The notes beneath the pieces were generated by a model. The model was not told the DNA's origin. It saw only the letters and a list, made by a program, of their open reading frames with translations, and made no database searches. From contig CALJVT010000007.1 of NCBI GenBank assembly GCA_937773555.1, positions 186,001 through 250,000 of the forward strand: a stretch of 64,000 nucleotides of DNA. The letters are read 5' to 3'. The stretch is from an uncultured Pseudomonadales bacterium (GTDB taxonomy: Bacteria > Pseudomonadota > Gammaproteobacteria > Pseudomonadales > Balneatricaceae). Below, in pieces: positions 27,481-35,912 of the stretch (the first letter of the stretch is position 1; each line of letters starts with the position of its first letter). A program made the translations under genes and the position numbers.

Positions 27481-27496
27481 AGCACAGACCGTGCCA
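27481..27496 (-). promoter_or_regulatory. Sigma-54 promoter of flgFGH
   Basis: The minus-strand 16-mer TGGCACGGTCTGTGCT matches the -24/-12 consensus with correct spacing and one change in the -12 box. It lies about 40 bp upstream of ATG 27441 and supports that start over the longer frame. Confidence 0.78.
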
Positions 27497-27654
27497 AAAA
27501 AATCAACTAATTGTTTTATAACCATTTTTTATTATAAAAAAAATAGTTGGCAAATCTTTGCCGCAGTTTTTTTAGCAAATGATTGCATGCATAGGAGGCT
27601 TAGCCTTATGATTCATTATTAAGGGAAACACACTTAAAGCAGATCACTTTTGTC

Positions 27655-29079
27655 ATGGCCACTCCTTCTCCCAAAGCTCGCATGAGCACGCCTCATTTAC
27701 ACACACTACTCAGTGCACAAAAAAACGCCTACGATCGCCAGGGTATCCCTAGCTTAGAACACCGGTTGGCGAGCTTGGATACCCTGTTTAATATTCTAAA
27801 AGCCAATCAATACACCATTGCAGAGGCTATTTCTAAAGATTTTGGCCACCGTGCTCAGCAAGAAACCCAGTTAGCAGAACTGTTTTTATGTATTGATGGC
27901 ATCCGCTATACCCGTAAACGTTTAAAAAAGTGGATGCGCCCCCAGAAACGGTCCACATCTATTTGGCTCTTGGGCTCTGGCAATAGGGTAATTCCGCAAC
28001 CCTTGGGTGTGGTGGGCATTATTGTGCCGTGGAACTATCCATTATTTTTATGCATAAGCCCCCTCATTGGTGCCCTTGCTGCAGGCAACCGTTGCATGAT
28101 TAAAATGGCTGCCAATTCATACCATTTAAGCCAATTATTAGAAGGCTTATTTGCTGAGAAGTTTTCAGCAGACATGCTCATCATTGCTCATGGTGCCAAA
28201 GGCGCAGAATTTTCCGCACTCGCCTTTGATCACCTCATTTTTACTGGGTCTAGCAACAGTGGCCGCCAAGTAATGCGCGCCGCTGCAGGCAACCTAACGC
28301 CGGTTACCTTAGAGCTTGGAGGCAAGTGCCCTACTATTATTGCTGCGGATTACTCAATCACTAAAGCAGCAGAACGTCTATTGTTCTCCAAGTGCTTAAA
28401 CGCAGGCCAAACCTGTGTAGCGCCAGACTATGTCTTTGTTCCAGAAGGCAAGGTTGATGAATTTGTTACTGCAGCAAAAACCATTATAAGTGGCCGTTAT
28501 GCCAGTATAGAAAGTGCGGATTATACGTCTATTATTGATGACAAGGCCTACCTGCGCCTTAAAAGCACGCTTGCAGATGCCATTAATCTGGGTGCAATAG
28601 CGACAGTATTGATACCTAATAGCCAAGCTAATGAGGTTACTCGAAAATTTCCTCCTACCTTATTAACCCAGGTTAAGGGCACCATGAGAATAATGCAGGA
28701 AGAGGTATTCGGCCCCCTATTACCCATTATGGCGTACCAGCACATAGACGACGTATTGGGCTACATTAACAGCAAAAATAAGCCTCTGGCGTTATATTTA
28801 TTTAGTAATGACGAGCCATTACAAAACAAAGTGATTAACAAAACCCAATCCGGTGGTGTATGTCTCAATGACGCCGCGCTGCATGTGGGCCAACACGACA
28901 TGCCATTTGGGGGCGCAGGGGAAAGTGGCATGGGGCAATATCACGGCATAGAAGGGTTTATGGCCGTGAGTAAACTAAGGCCCATTTTTAAACAAGCGCG
29001 TTTTTCGTCTTTGTCTATGATGTACCCCCCTTATGGGAAAAAATTCGATAGACTCATTAAAATAATGTTACGACTCTAG
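27655..29079 (+). CDS. Aldehyde dehydrogenase, coniferyl aldehyde dehydrogenase-like
   Basis: 474 residues, a class 3-like ALDH without membrane tail. The NAD-binding LGVVGIIVPWNYPLFLCISP, the FTGSSNSGRQVM loop, the catalytic Glu in TLELGGKCPTI, the catalytic Cys in NAGQTCVAPDYVFVP, and EEVFGPLLPIM are all present. It resembles coniferyl/fatty aldehyde dehydrogenases (CalB-like) in overall pattern; the substrate is not determined. It is divergent from flgF and begins a run with an FAD oxidoreductase and the TmpA/TmpB-like pair, so it may oxidise an aldehyde released in that pathway (inference). Confidence 0.8.
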   Translation: MATPSPKARMSTPHLHTLLSAQKNAYDRQGIPSLEHRLASLDTLFNILKANQYTIAEAISKDFGHRAQQETQLAELFLCIDGIRYTRKRLKKWMRPQKRSTSIWLLGSGNRVIPQPLGVVGIIVPWNYPLFLCISPLIGALAAGNRCMIKMAANSYHLSQLLEGLFAEKFSADMLIIAHGAKGAEFSALAFDHLIFTGSSNSGRQVMRAAAGNLTPVTLELGGKCPTIIAADYSITKAAERLLFSKCLNAGQTCVAPDYVFVPEGKVDEFVTAAKTIISGRYASIESADYTSIIDDKAYLRLKSTLADAINLGAIATVLIPNSQANEVTRKFPPTLLTQVKGTMRIMQEEVFGPLLPIMAYQHIDDVLGYINSKNKPLALYLFSNDEPLQNKVINKTQSGGVCLNDAALHVGQHDMPFGGAGESGMGQYHGIEGFMAVSKLRPIFKQARFSSLSMMYPPYGKKFDRLIKIMLRL

Positions 29080-29109
29080 GCAAGCAGCGAAGAGAAGGTG
29101 CAACACAAA

Positions 29110-30378
29110 ATGCCAATAACCCACCATAGCCTTTGGCGAGCCAATGCCAACAGTAACCTGATTAGTTCCCCCCTTAGTAGTGATCTACATAGTGAGCTTG
29201 TGATTATAGGGGCTGGCTACAGTGGCCTTTGCGCCGCTCTGCATGCGGCTGAGCAAGGCATGCGCGTACACGTGCTAGAAGCAAACACCGTGGGGCATGG
29301 TGGCTCTGGTAGAAACGTAGGGTTAGTTAATGCGGGGTTATGGACACCCCCAGATGAGGTTGAAACTGCGCTGGGCCAAGTTGCGGGAATCACACTTAAC
29401 CATGCCTTAGCTGCGGCGCCAGAACTTGTGTTTTCCCTCATAGAAAAGCACCAGATTGAATGTGAAGCACTGCGCCATGGCACCTTACATTGTGCCTCTA
29501 ACAACGCTGGCTTACGCCAACTCAAACAACGCCTTGCACAACAGGTGAAACGGCATGCCCCGGTGACATTATTAGGGGCGAGTGACACTTTTCAGCGCAC
29601 TGGATCATGCCAGTTTTTAGGGGCTTTACTAGACCCCAGAGCAGGCACATTGCAACCGCTAAACTACGCCCTAGGCCTTGCCCACGCAGCTGCAAGGGCA
29701 GGGGCGGTGATCCATACCCAATCACCTGTCATTACCCATCAGCGCAAGGGTAACCACTGGCTGGTTAACACGGCCCATGGCAGCGTTACTGCGGATAAAC
29801 TAATCCACGCCACGAATGCCTACGACACCTTGTTACCCCGCTCTACAGCATTTACTAGCGTTGATTATGTGCAATTTGCCACTCAACCGCTCACGCTGCA
29901 ACAAAGAGCCAGTGTGTTACCTAACGGTGAGGGATGCTGGGATACTAATCAGGTGATGTCGTCGTTTAGAATGGATCAAAGTGGGCGTTTAATCATTGGT
30001 GGTGTGGGGTCTTTAGATGGCAAAGGCAAAGGCACTCACATTAACTGGGCTCACCGTAAACTTAGGGCCTTGTTCCCACAGATTACTCAATATAAGTTTG
30101 AATACATGTGGCACGGGCATATCGCCATGACCACTAATCATTTACCAAAAATAACCCAGCTTGGCACTAATGGTATTCGTTTATACGGCTACAGTGGCCG
30201 TGGTATTGGGCCTGGCACACTGTTTGGCAAGGCGGCGGCTCAGTGGGCCTTCAGTGGCAACGAAGATCATTTGCCAGTTGCCATAACAAACCCCAAGCCA
30301 GAAACCTATACCCATTTGAAGGCCACTTTTTTTGACATGGGAGCCACCCTTAGCCACTGGTTAAGTTGTCGGTTGTAG
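29110..30378 (+). CDS. FAD-dependent amine oxidoreductase (DAO family)
   Basis: 422 residues from ATG 29110; GTG 29098 is a possible alternative. The N-terminal FAD-binding motif is LVIIGAGYSGLCAALHAAEQG, cited as GAGYSGL, followed by GHGGSGRNVGLVNAG. A C-terminal GYSGRGIGPGTLFGK FAD contact is present. The protein resembles gamma-glutamylputrescine oxidase and other DAO-fold secondary amine oxidases. Lying 30 bp after the ALDH and about 80 bp before tmpA-like, it could demethylate or oxidise an amine in the phosphonate or its product (inference). PbfC/PbfD-type flavoenzymes fill such roles in other phosphonate clusters. Confidence 0.75.
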   Translation: MPITHHSLWRANANSNLISSPLSSDLHSELVIIGAGYSGLCAALHAAEQGMRVHVLEANTVGHGGSGRNVGLVNAGLWTPPDEVETALGQVAGITLNHALAAAPELVFSLIEKHQIECEALRHGTLHCASNNAGLRQLKQRLAQQVKRHAPVTLLGASDTFQRTGSCQFLGALLDPRAGTLQPLNYALGLAHAAARAGAVIHTQSPVITHQRKGNHWLVNTAHGSVTADKLIHATNAYDTLLPRSTAFTSVDYVQFATQPLTLQQRASVLPNGEGCWDTNQVMSSFRMDQSGRLIIGGVGSLDGKGKGTHINWAHRKLRALFPQITQYKFEYMWHGHIAMTTNHLPKITQLGTNGIRLYGYSGRGIGPGTLFGKAAAQWAFSGNEDHLPVAITNPKPETYTHLKATFFDMGATLSHWLSCRL

Positions 30379-30459
30379 GCCTGAAAAAAAACTTGATAGG
30401 CCCACACCTAAAGTGAACTTCAGATAAGTAATGCAGCTTATATAAATAACGGAGCTTAT

Positions 30460-31605
30460 ATGAACAAGGTTGCTATTTCCCCACACGGCCAATTTATTAG
30501 CCTAACAGTTGCTGGCAATACCCATCGTTTTCATGCCCTGTGGTTAAGGGATAATGCATTAGACAAAGACACCCGCAGCGAAAGTAATGGCCAACGCCTG
30601 ATTGCTTTGACAGACATTGATGCCAGTGTCCACATAAGCGCTGCCCAACTGCATAAAAATGATTTACAGATTACCTTTATGCCAGAAGGCAAAACCCTAG
30701 ATTACCCCATTCAATGGTTGCTAAACCACAGCTACGATAAGCCTAAGAATGACACTAAGGGGTGGCACAATCCCAGCCAAACCCTTTGGGACGCCAGTTT
30801 AACACCCAACCTACCCAGCGCCGATTTTGATGCTGTTATAGCTTCGCCAGAAAAGCTAAAAATATGGCTTCAAAGCATCGCATGCTTAGGGTTTGCCAAG
30901 CTTAACAAAGGGCCTGTGCAGGTGGGTGCGTTAACGCAAGTGGTCGACTTATTTGGCTACCTTCGAGAGACCAACTATGGGCGTATTTTTGACGTAAGAG
31001 TAGAAGAAAAACCCACCAACCTTGCCTATACGGGCTTGGCCTTGCAAGCCCACACAGACAACCCTTATCGTGACCCTGTGCCCACTATCCAAGTGCTCTA
31101 CTGCCTAGAAAGTTCGGCACCTGGGGGTGACAATGTATTGGTAGATGGCTTTATGGCTGCCACCACACTGAGAAAGGAAAGCCCCCAAGGCTTTAATCTG
31201 CTGAGCCGTTATTGTGCCCATTTTGAGTATGCCGGTGAAAATGATGTTTGCTTACACGCTAAACGTCCCATTATTGAACTGTCAGCAGGTGGGCAATTAC
31301 AAAGTATACGTTTTAACAACCGCTCTGCTGCGCCTTTCACCGACATTCCCTTTAAGCATATGGCAGACTATTATGGCGCCTATCGCCGTTTAGGTGAAAT
31401 TATAAATGACCCAGCTTTGGAAGTGGGCTTTAGACTTAATCCTGGTGATTGTTTTGTCATCGACAATACGCGTATATTGCATGCTCGTAAGGCTTTTTCA
31501 GGTGCCGGTACACGGTGGCTGCAAGGCTGTTATGCCGACATGGACAGCTTACTTTCTCGTTTAGCTGTGCTTAACAAAACCCATAGCAACACCCCAACTG
31601 TTTAG
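30460..31605 (+). CDS. tmpA: TmpA-like 2-oxoglutarate/Fe(II) dioxygenase (gamma-butyrobetaine hydroxylase fold)
   Basis: 381 residues. The N-terminal domain (LWLRDNALDKDTRS) belongs to the butyrobetaine hydroxylase family but lacks the zinc-binding cysteines. The catalytic domain has the iron facial triad as H-T-D in LQAHTDNPYRDP and the distal His in DNTRILHARKAF, plus the 2OG-binding Arg in GTRWLQGCYAD. Alone it would be called a carnitine enzyme. The next gene, 10 bp on, is an HD-type mixed-valence diiron oxygenase, which is the TmpA/TmpB pairing that hydroxylates and then cleaves 2-(trimethylammonio)ethylphosphonate. GGAG lies 6 nt before the ATG. Confidence 0.72.
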   Translation: MNKVAISPHGQFISLTVAGNTHRFHALWLRDNALDKDTRSESNGQRLIALTDIDASVHISAAQLHKNDLQITFMPEGKTLDYPIQWLLNHSYDKPKNDTKGWHNPSQTLWDASLTPNLPSADFDAVIASPEKLKIWLQSIACLGFAKLNKGPVQVGALTQVVDLFGYLRETNYGRIFDVRVEEKPTNLAYTGLALQAHTDNPYRDPVPTIQVLYCLESSAPGGDNVLVDGFMAATTLRKESPQGFNLLSRYCAHFEYAGENDVCLHAKRPIIELSAGGQLQSIRFNNRSAAPFTDIPFKHMADYYGAYRRLGEIINDPALEVGFRLNPGDCFVIDNTRILHARKAFSGAGTRWLQGCYADMDSLLSRLAVLNKTHSNTPTV

Positions 31606-31615
31606 GAGATCACCC

Positions 31616-32200
31616 ATGGAGCGCCCTCAAAACACATTAACATCAAACACCATTGTCGCTCACTTATCAGATATTTTTGGACACAGTGGCGCGCAACAAT
31701 ACCTTGGTGAGCCAGTCACTATGGCGCAGCATATGCTGCAAGCGGCGTCCCTAGCAGACCAGCAGGGGCGTTCTAAAACTGTGGTTGCCGCGGCACTCTT
31801 GCATGACATTGGCCATTTCACTAATGATTTCGGCACATTTTCTATGGCAGACACTCTTGATCTAAAACATGAAACTTATGGGGCTAATGTATTGGCACCA
31901 TTCTTCCCAGAAAAAGTCACTCAATGTGTACGCCATCATGTCGCAGCCAAACGCTACCTGTGCGCAACTCGGCCAGCGTATTTCTCACAGCTCAGCGACG
32001 CCTCAGTGCACTCATTGAAACTGCAAGGTGGGGCCATGAATGCAGACGAGGTGTGTGAGTTTGAAACTAACCCCCACCTAAAAGAGATTATTCAGGTGCG
32101 TTTGCTTGATGACACTGGCAAAGTTGCCAACCTAAAGACCTATCCCTTTGTCTATTTTCAGACACTATTGCAGAGCTTGGTGAATGAGCACTGCGGTTAA
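31616..32200 (+). CDS. tmpB: TmpB/PhnZ-like HD-domain diiron oxygenase (C-P bond cleavage)
   Basis: 194 residues, the size of PhnZ/TmpB. Metal ligands can be seen in order: His in YLGEPVTMAQHML, His-Asp in LLHDIGHF, His in LKHETYGA, His in CVRHHVAAKRYL, Asp in RLLDDTGKV. The Tyr-x-Gly-Glu segment before the first His matches the induced-fit residues of PhnZ. In this family the mixed-valence diiron centre oxidatively cleaves a 1-hydroxyphosphonate to a carboxylate and phosphate. With TmpA substrate, the product would be glycine betaine. An AGGAG site couples it to the preceding gene. Confidence 0.75.
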   Translation: MERPQNTLTSNTIVAHLSDIFGHSGAQQYLGEPVTMAQHMLQAASLADQQGRSKTVVAAALLHDIGHFTNDFGTFSMADTLDLKHETYGANVLAPFFPEKVTQCVRHHVAAKRYLCATRPAYFSQLSDASVHSLKLQGGAMNADEVCEFETNPHLKEIIQVRLLDDTGKVANLKTYPFVYFQTLLQSLVNEHCG

Positions 32201-32204
32201 ATTA

Positions 32205-34079
32205 TTAACCCATAAGTAGCTTTCTAATTTCGTCTAAACTGGCTGGATCATCAATGGTAGAGGGCGCGACGTAGTCTTCACCGTTGGCAATATTACGGAT
32301 GATCTTACGCAGAATTTTACCTGATCTGGTTTTTGGTAAGCGTGGCACAATGTGGGCACTTTTGAGCACTGCGATAGGGCCAATAGTTTTACGAAGCATG
32401 CCTGCAATATCACTAGCCAACTGAGCTTCATCAATGTTTGCACCGGCTTTTAGCAACACTAATGCTATAGGCAGCTGGCCTTTAAGTTCATCTTTCACAC
32501 CTACCACGGCGCACTCAGCTACCATGTCGTGGGCGCCCACTATCTCTTCCATTTCACCAGTAGACAACCTGTGGCCAGCAATATTAATGACGTCATCCGT
32601 ACGGCCCATAATAAATATATAACCATCGCTATCTCTATATCCCCCATCTCCAGAGCTATAGTAACCTTTGAACTCTTTTAAATACGCGTCATTTAGGCGC
32701 TTATCATCTCCCCAAATGCCCACTAGACAGCCTGGCGGTAACGGTAGTTTGAGGACAATATTACCTTTATTATTGTCACCCATAAGGTGCCCTTCATCAG
32801 ACAAAATGTGCAAATCATAACCCGCAATCACAACCGTAGATGAGCCGGCTTTAGCAGGCAGCTTATCTAGCCCAACGGGGTTAGCACAAATAGGCCAACC
32901 CGTTTCTGTTTGCCACCAATGGTCTACCACGGGCCTACCAATCGTCTCTACTGCCCAGTCGTATGTGGGTGGGTCTAATCGTTCACCCGCCATAAACACT
33001 GTTTCTAAACTACTAATGTCATAATTTTTCAACAATTGGCCAGTGGGATCTTCTTTTTTTATGGCACGAAAAGCGGTGGGAGCAGAAAAAACAGCTTTAA
33101 CCTTGTACTCTTCGATTACTCGCCAGAAAGCCCCAGCATCTGGCGTCATCACCGGCTTACCTTCGTATAAAATGCTAGTGCAGCCAGCCAACAAAGGGCC
33201 ATACACAATATATGAATGCCCTACCACCCAGCCAACATCAGAGACCGCCCAGAACACCTCACCAGCGCGCATATTGTAAACTGCCTTCATGCTATAGTTG
33301 AGGGCTACTGCATGGCCACCATTATCTCTCACAATGCCTTTAGGCTTACCTGTGGTACCTGATGTATAGAGAATATATAGCGGATCTGTTGCTTTAACTG
33401 GCACAGCGTCTACTGCTTTGGCTTGGGCCATAAGTTGTAACCAATCGTAGTCACGGCCAGTGTGTAATATTGCCTGCAATTGAGGCCTTTGCAAAATAAC
33501 CACACTTGGCACTTTGTGTTGTGCAATGTCTAAGGCTTCATCTAACAAGGGCTTATAGGCAATAATTTTGGCCACTTCGATGCCACAAGATGCACTAATA
33601 ATGGCTGCTGGTTTTGCATCATCAATACGCACTGCAAGTTCAGCGGCAGCAAAACCACCAAACACCACAGAATGAACTGCACCTAAACGCGCACAAGCCA
33701 GCATAGCAATAGCGGCTTCCATCACCATCGGCATATAGATTACTACTCGATCACCTTTACCAACACCTTGATCTCTTAAGGCTCCAGCAAACACAGCAAC
33801 GTGCTCTAATAACTGCCTATAAGTAAGACTAGATTTGCTGTTGGTCACAGGGGAATCGTAATGAATGGCGACCTGATCACCACGGCCATTAGCCACATGA
33901 TGGTCTAGCGCCATATAACAGGTGTTCATTACACCATCGCGAAACCACCGCCCAGTAGGTAGTTCGCTGGTATCTACACCCACAGTAGGTGTTTTAAACC
34001 ATGCCAGGCGCTCAGCCTGCTGCTTCCAAAACACAGTGGGTTGGTTGTGGGCCTGTTTATAGGAAGCAGCGTAGCTCAT
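32205..34079 (-). CDS. prpE: Propionate/acrylate--CoA ligase (PrpE-like acyl-CoA synthetase)
   Basis: 624 residues, the length of PrpE rather than Acs (about 650). AMP-binding motif LYTSGTTGKPKGIVRDNGGH, cited as YTSGTTGKPKG, is followed by VSDVGWVVGHSYIVYGPL and WWQTETGWP. The C-terminal catalytic Lys is in KTRSGKILRKI. It would make propionyl-CoA from propionate; in marine bacteria PrpE also activates acrylate formed from DMSP. It is convergent with tmpB and lies about 1.8 kb from the dddP-like gene, so acrylate is a reasonable second substrate (inference). Confidence 0.85.
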   Translation of the reverse strand: MSYAASYKQAHNQPTVFWKQQAERLAWFKTPTVGVDTSELPTGRWFRDGVMNTCYMALDHHVANGRGDQVAIHYDSPVTNSKSSLTYRQLLEHVAVFAGALRDQGVGKGDRVVIYMPMVMEAAIAMLACARLGAVHSVVFGGFAAAELAVRIDDAKPAAIISASCGIEVAKIIAYKPLLDEALDIAQHKVPSVVILQRPQLQAILHTGRDYDWLQLMAQAKAVDAVPVKATDPLYILYTSGTTGKPKGIVRDNGGHAVALNYSMKAVYNMRAGEVFWAVSDVGWVVGHSYIVYGPLLAGCTSILYEGKPVMTPDAGAFWRVIEEYKVKAVFSAPTAFRAIKKEDPTGQLLKNYDISSLETVFMAGERLDPPTYDWAVETIGRPVVDHWWQTETGWPICANPVGLDKLPAKAGSSTVVIAGYDLHILSDEGHLMGDNNKGNIVLKLPLPPGCLVGIWGDDKRLNDAYLKEFKGYYSSGDGGYRDSDGYIFIMGRTDDVINIAGHRLSTGEMEEIVGAHDMVAECAVVGVKDELKGQLPIALVLLKAGANIDEAQLASDIAGMLRKTIGPIAVLKSAHIVPRLPKTRSGKILRKIIRNIANGEDYVAPSTIDDPASLDEIRKLLMG

Positions 34080-34172
34080 AAACTTATTCTCGATTAATCA
34101 AAATCATTAGCGTGTAATAGTACCCGAAGCAAGGCAGAATTAATCTACGACATTGGAGTAAGACCACTCGCG

Positions 34173-35672
34173 TTAACCGGAACAATGGGTGGCAATAAAG
34201 TCTTCTGCACAAGCAAAAATCAACGTCTTTCGCTCCTCATCCATTTTTTCTAAGGTACTTCGCATAAACGACAAACGTGGATTATTTTTTAGCATTCCCA
34301 TATTGCGGCTAACAAAACGCCAATATAGGCCATCTACCGTGTTGCACCAGTCACCTTTTTTATAGTCACTCATCTTCAAAATGTAGTTAGACCCGCAAAT
34401 ATAGGGTTTGGTGGCAAAAATACCACCGTCTGCAAAAGTGCCCATGCCAAACACATTGGGTGTCATAACCCATTCTGAAGAATCAATATACATTTCCATA
34501 AACCAATGATAAACCTTATCTGGGTGAACTTCACAAAGGGTCATTAAGTTAGAAATAACCATTAGTCGGTTGATGTGGTGGGTATAGCCAAAGCGATCAG
34601 AAAAATTGATTGCATCATCTAACGGTGGGATGCCAGTTTCACCAGAGTACCAGCTACTATTTAACGCGCCAGAAAAATTGAAAAAATTACTTTTAAGCTG
34701 GGTTTCTCCATGATGCTGATAAACCCCTCTTATAAACTCTCGCCAGCCAATAATTTGCCGTAAAAAACCCTCTACAGAATTTAACGGCACATGGTTTTGT
34801 TCGGTATAGGCCAATACCTTATCAATAATATCATTGGGTGTAATTAACCCCATATTTAATGAAGGACTAATGGCCCCATGAAACATGAAGGTATTCTTCT
34901 GTAAAATGGCGTCTTCATAGATCCCAAATTTTTCAAACTTAACCTCTAAAAAGTAATCTATGTTCTCTAGCGCATCATGCCGGGTTAGGGGCATCCACAC
35001 ATCATCCATTTGGCCTGGGTGATGAGAAAACTTAGCCGCTATAGTGGGCTTTAATAATTCAACATACTGCGATTCACTGGGTGTGTAAAGATCAGGTAAC
35101 GCTAGCCCTTTAGGGATCTTTTTGCGGTTATCTTCATCAAAAGACCACTGCCCTCCTAAGGGTTTTTGATTCTCATCCATAAGGATATTGAGCTTTTTAC
35201 GCACTTCTTTATAGAAGTTACCCATACGTAGCACTTTAAATTTCTTATTTAAGGCTAAAAACTCTTCTCGCTCCAACAGAAACATGGGCGAAGGCAACAC
35301 CGTTAGAGGCAGCTTTTGCTGCTCCGCAAAAGCTTTTATTCGGGCTTCAAAATCTTTGTCTTCTATTTCAAATGTTATCAGAGACTTTATACCAAGGTCT
35401 AAAATACAGGCCGCTAACTTCTGTTCATAGGGTTGGTCAAAGCTAGGCTGCTCAATAGCACCATACTCAACCCGTAAACCATTGGCCTGAAGCTCGTCAC
35501 GTTTTTCTCGCATAGCCGCTAAAAACATTAGTATTTTTAACTTATGATGCTTTTCATAGGTACATAGGCCTAGATCTTCTGCCATAAATACAGCGCCAGC
35601 CTCAGCAGCTTGCATATTTTCTAGGGGAAACAATTGATTACCCAACACAATTAGTAGGCTGTTATTTTTCAT
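34173..35672 (-). CDS. Cryptochrome/photolyase-related protein (FeS-BCP type, putative 6-4 photolyase)
   Basis: 499 residues from ATG 35672. The start LLIVLGNQLFPLENMQAAEA is typical of the deoxyribodipyrimidine photolyase-related family (PhrB of Agrobacterium, CryB). FAD-domain segments include GFLRQIIGWREFIRGVYQHH, MTLCEVHPDKVYHWFMEMYIDSSEWV and MTPNVFGMGTFADGG, cited as QIIGWREFIRG and VYHWFMEMYIDSSEWVM. Cysteines in the C-terminal half are compatible with the [4Fe-4S] cluster of that family. It would repair UV lesions or sense light. It is separate from prpE by about 90 bp on the same strand. Confidence 0.85.
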   Translation of the reverse strand: MKNNSLLIVLGNQLFPLENMQAAEAGAVFMAEDLGLCTYEKHHKLKILMFLAAMREKRDELQANGLRVEYGAIEQPSFDQPYEQKLAACILDLGIKSLITFEIEDKDFEARIKAFAEQQKLPLTVLPSPMFLLEREEFLALNKKFKVLRMGNFYKEVRKKLNILMDENQKPLGGQWSFDEDNRKKIPKGLALPDLYTPSESQYVELLKPTIAAKFSHHPGQMDDVWMPLTRHDALENIDYFLEVKFEKFGIYEDAILQKNTFMFHGAISPSLNMGLITPNDIIDKVLAYTEQNHVPLNSVEGFLRQIIGWREFIRGVYQHHGETQLKSNFFNFSGALNSSWYSGETGIPPLDDAINFSDRFGYTHHINRLMVISNLMTLCEVHPDKVYHWFMEMYIDSSEWVMTPNVFGMGTFADGGIFATKPYICGSNYILKMSDYKKGDWCNTVDGLYWRFVSRNMGMLKNNPRLSFMRSTLEKMDEERKTLIFACAEDFIATHCSG

Positions 35673-35912
35673 ATATGTGGTATACCCTTTGTTAAAATGT
35701 TTCGCACCAGATGGAGGCAATGTGATGTATTACAGGGCCCCTTCGCTGTCTATTTTACTGGTTTTTTTAGCCTATTGTGTTCGAAATGGTCTCCAGTTAT
35801 GCCTAATATTTAGCATTCGTTTGTCGCTGCAAACAATGATACAGAATAGGCTATATATTAATTTAATGAAAGCAGGCGCATACTACAAAAAGCCGGGTTA
35901 GGAGTTACAGCC

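Noticed and set aside
27442-27525. Longer N-terminus for FlgF
   Set aside because: A sigma-54 promoter lies inside the extension and the rod-protein motif begins right after ATG 27441.
30460-31605. Gamma-butyrobetaine hydroxylase (carnitine biosynthesis)
   Set aside because: The fold agrees, but coupling to a PhnZ/TmpB-type HD oxygenase and the lost zinc cysteines fit TmpA better.
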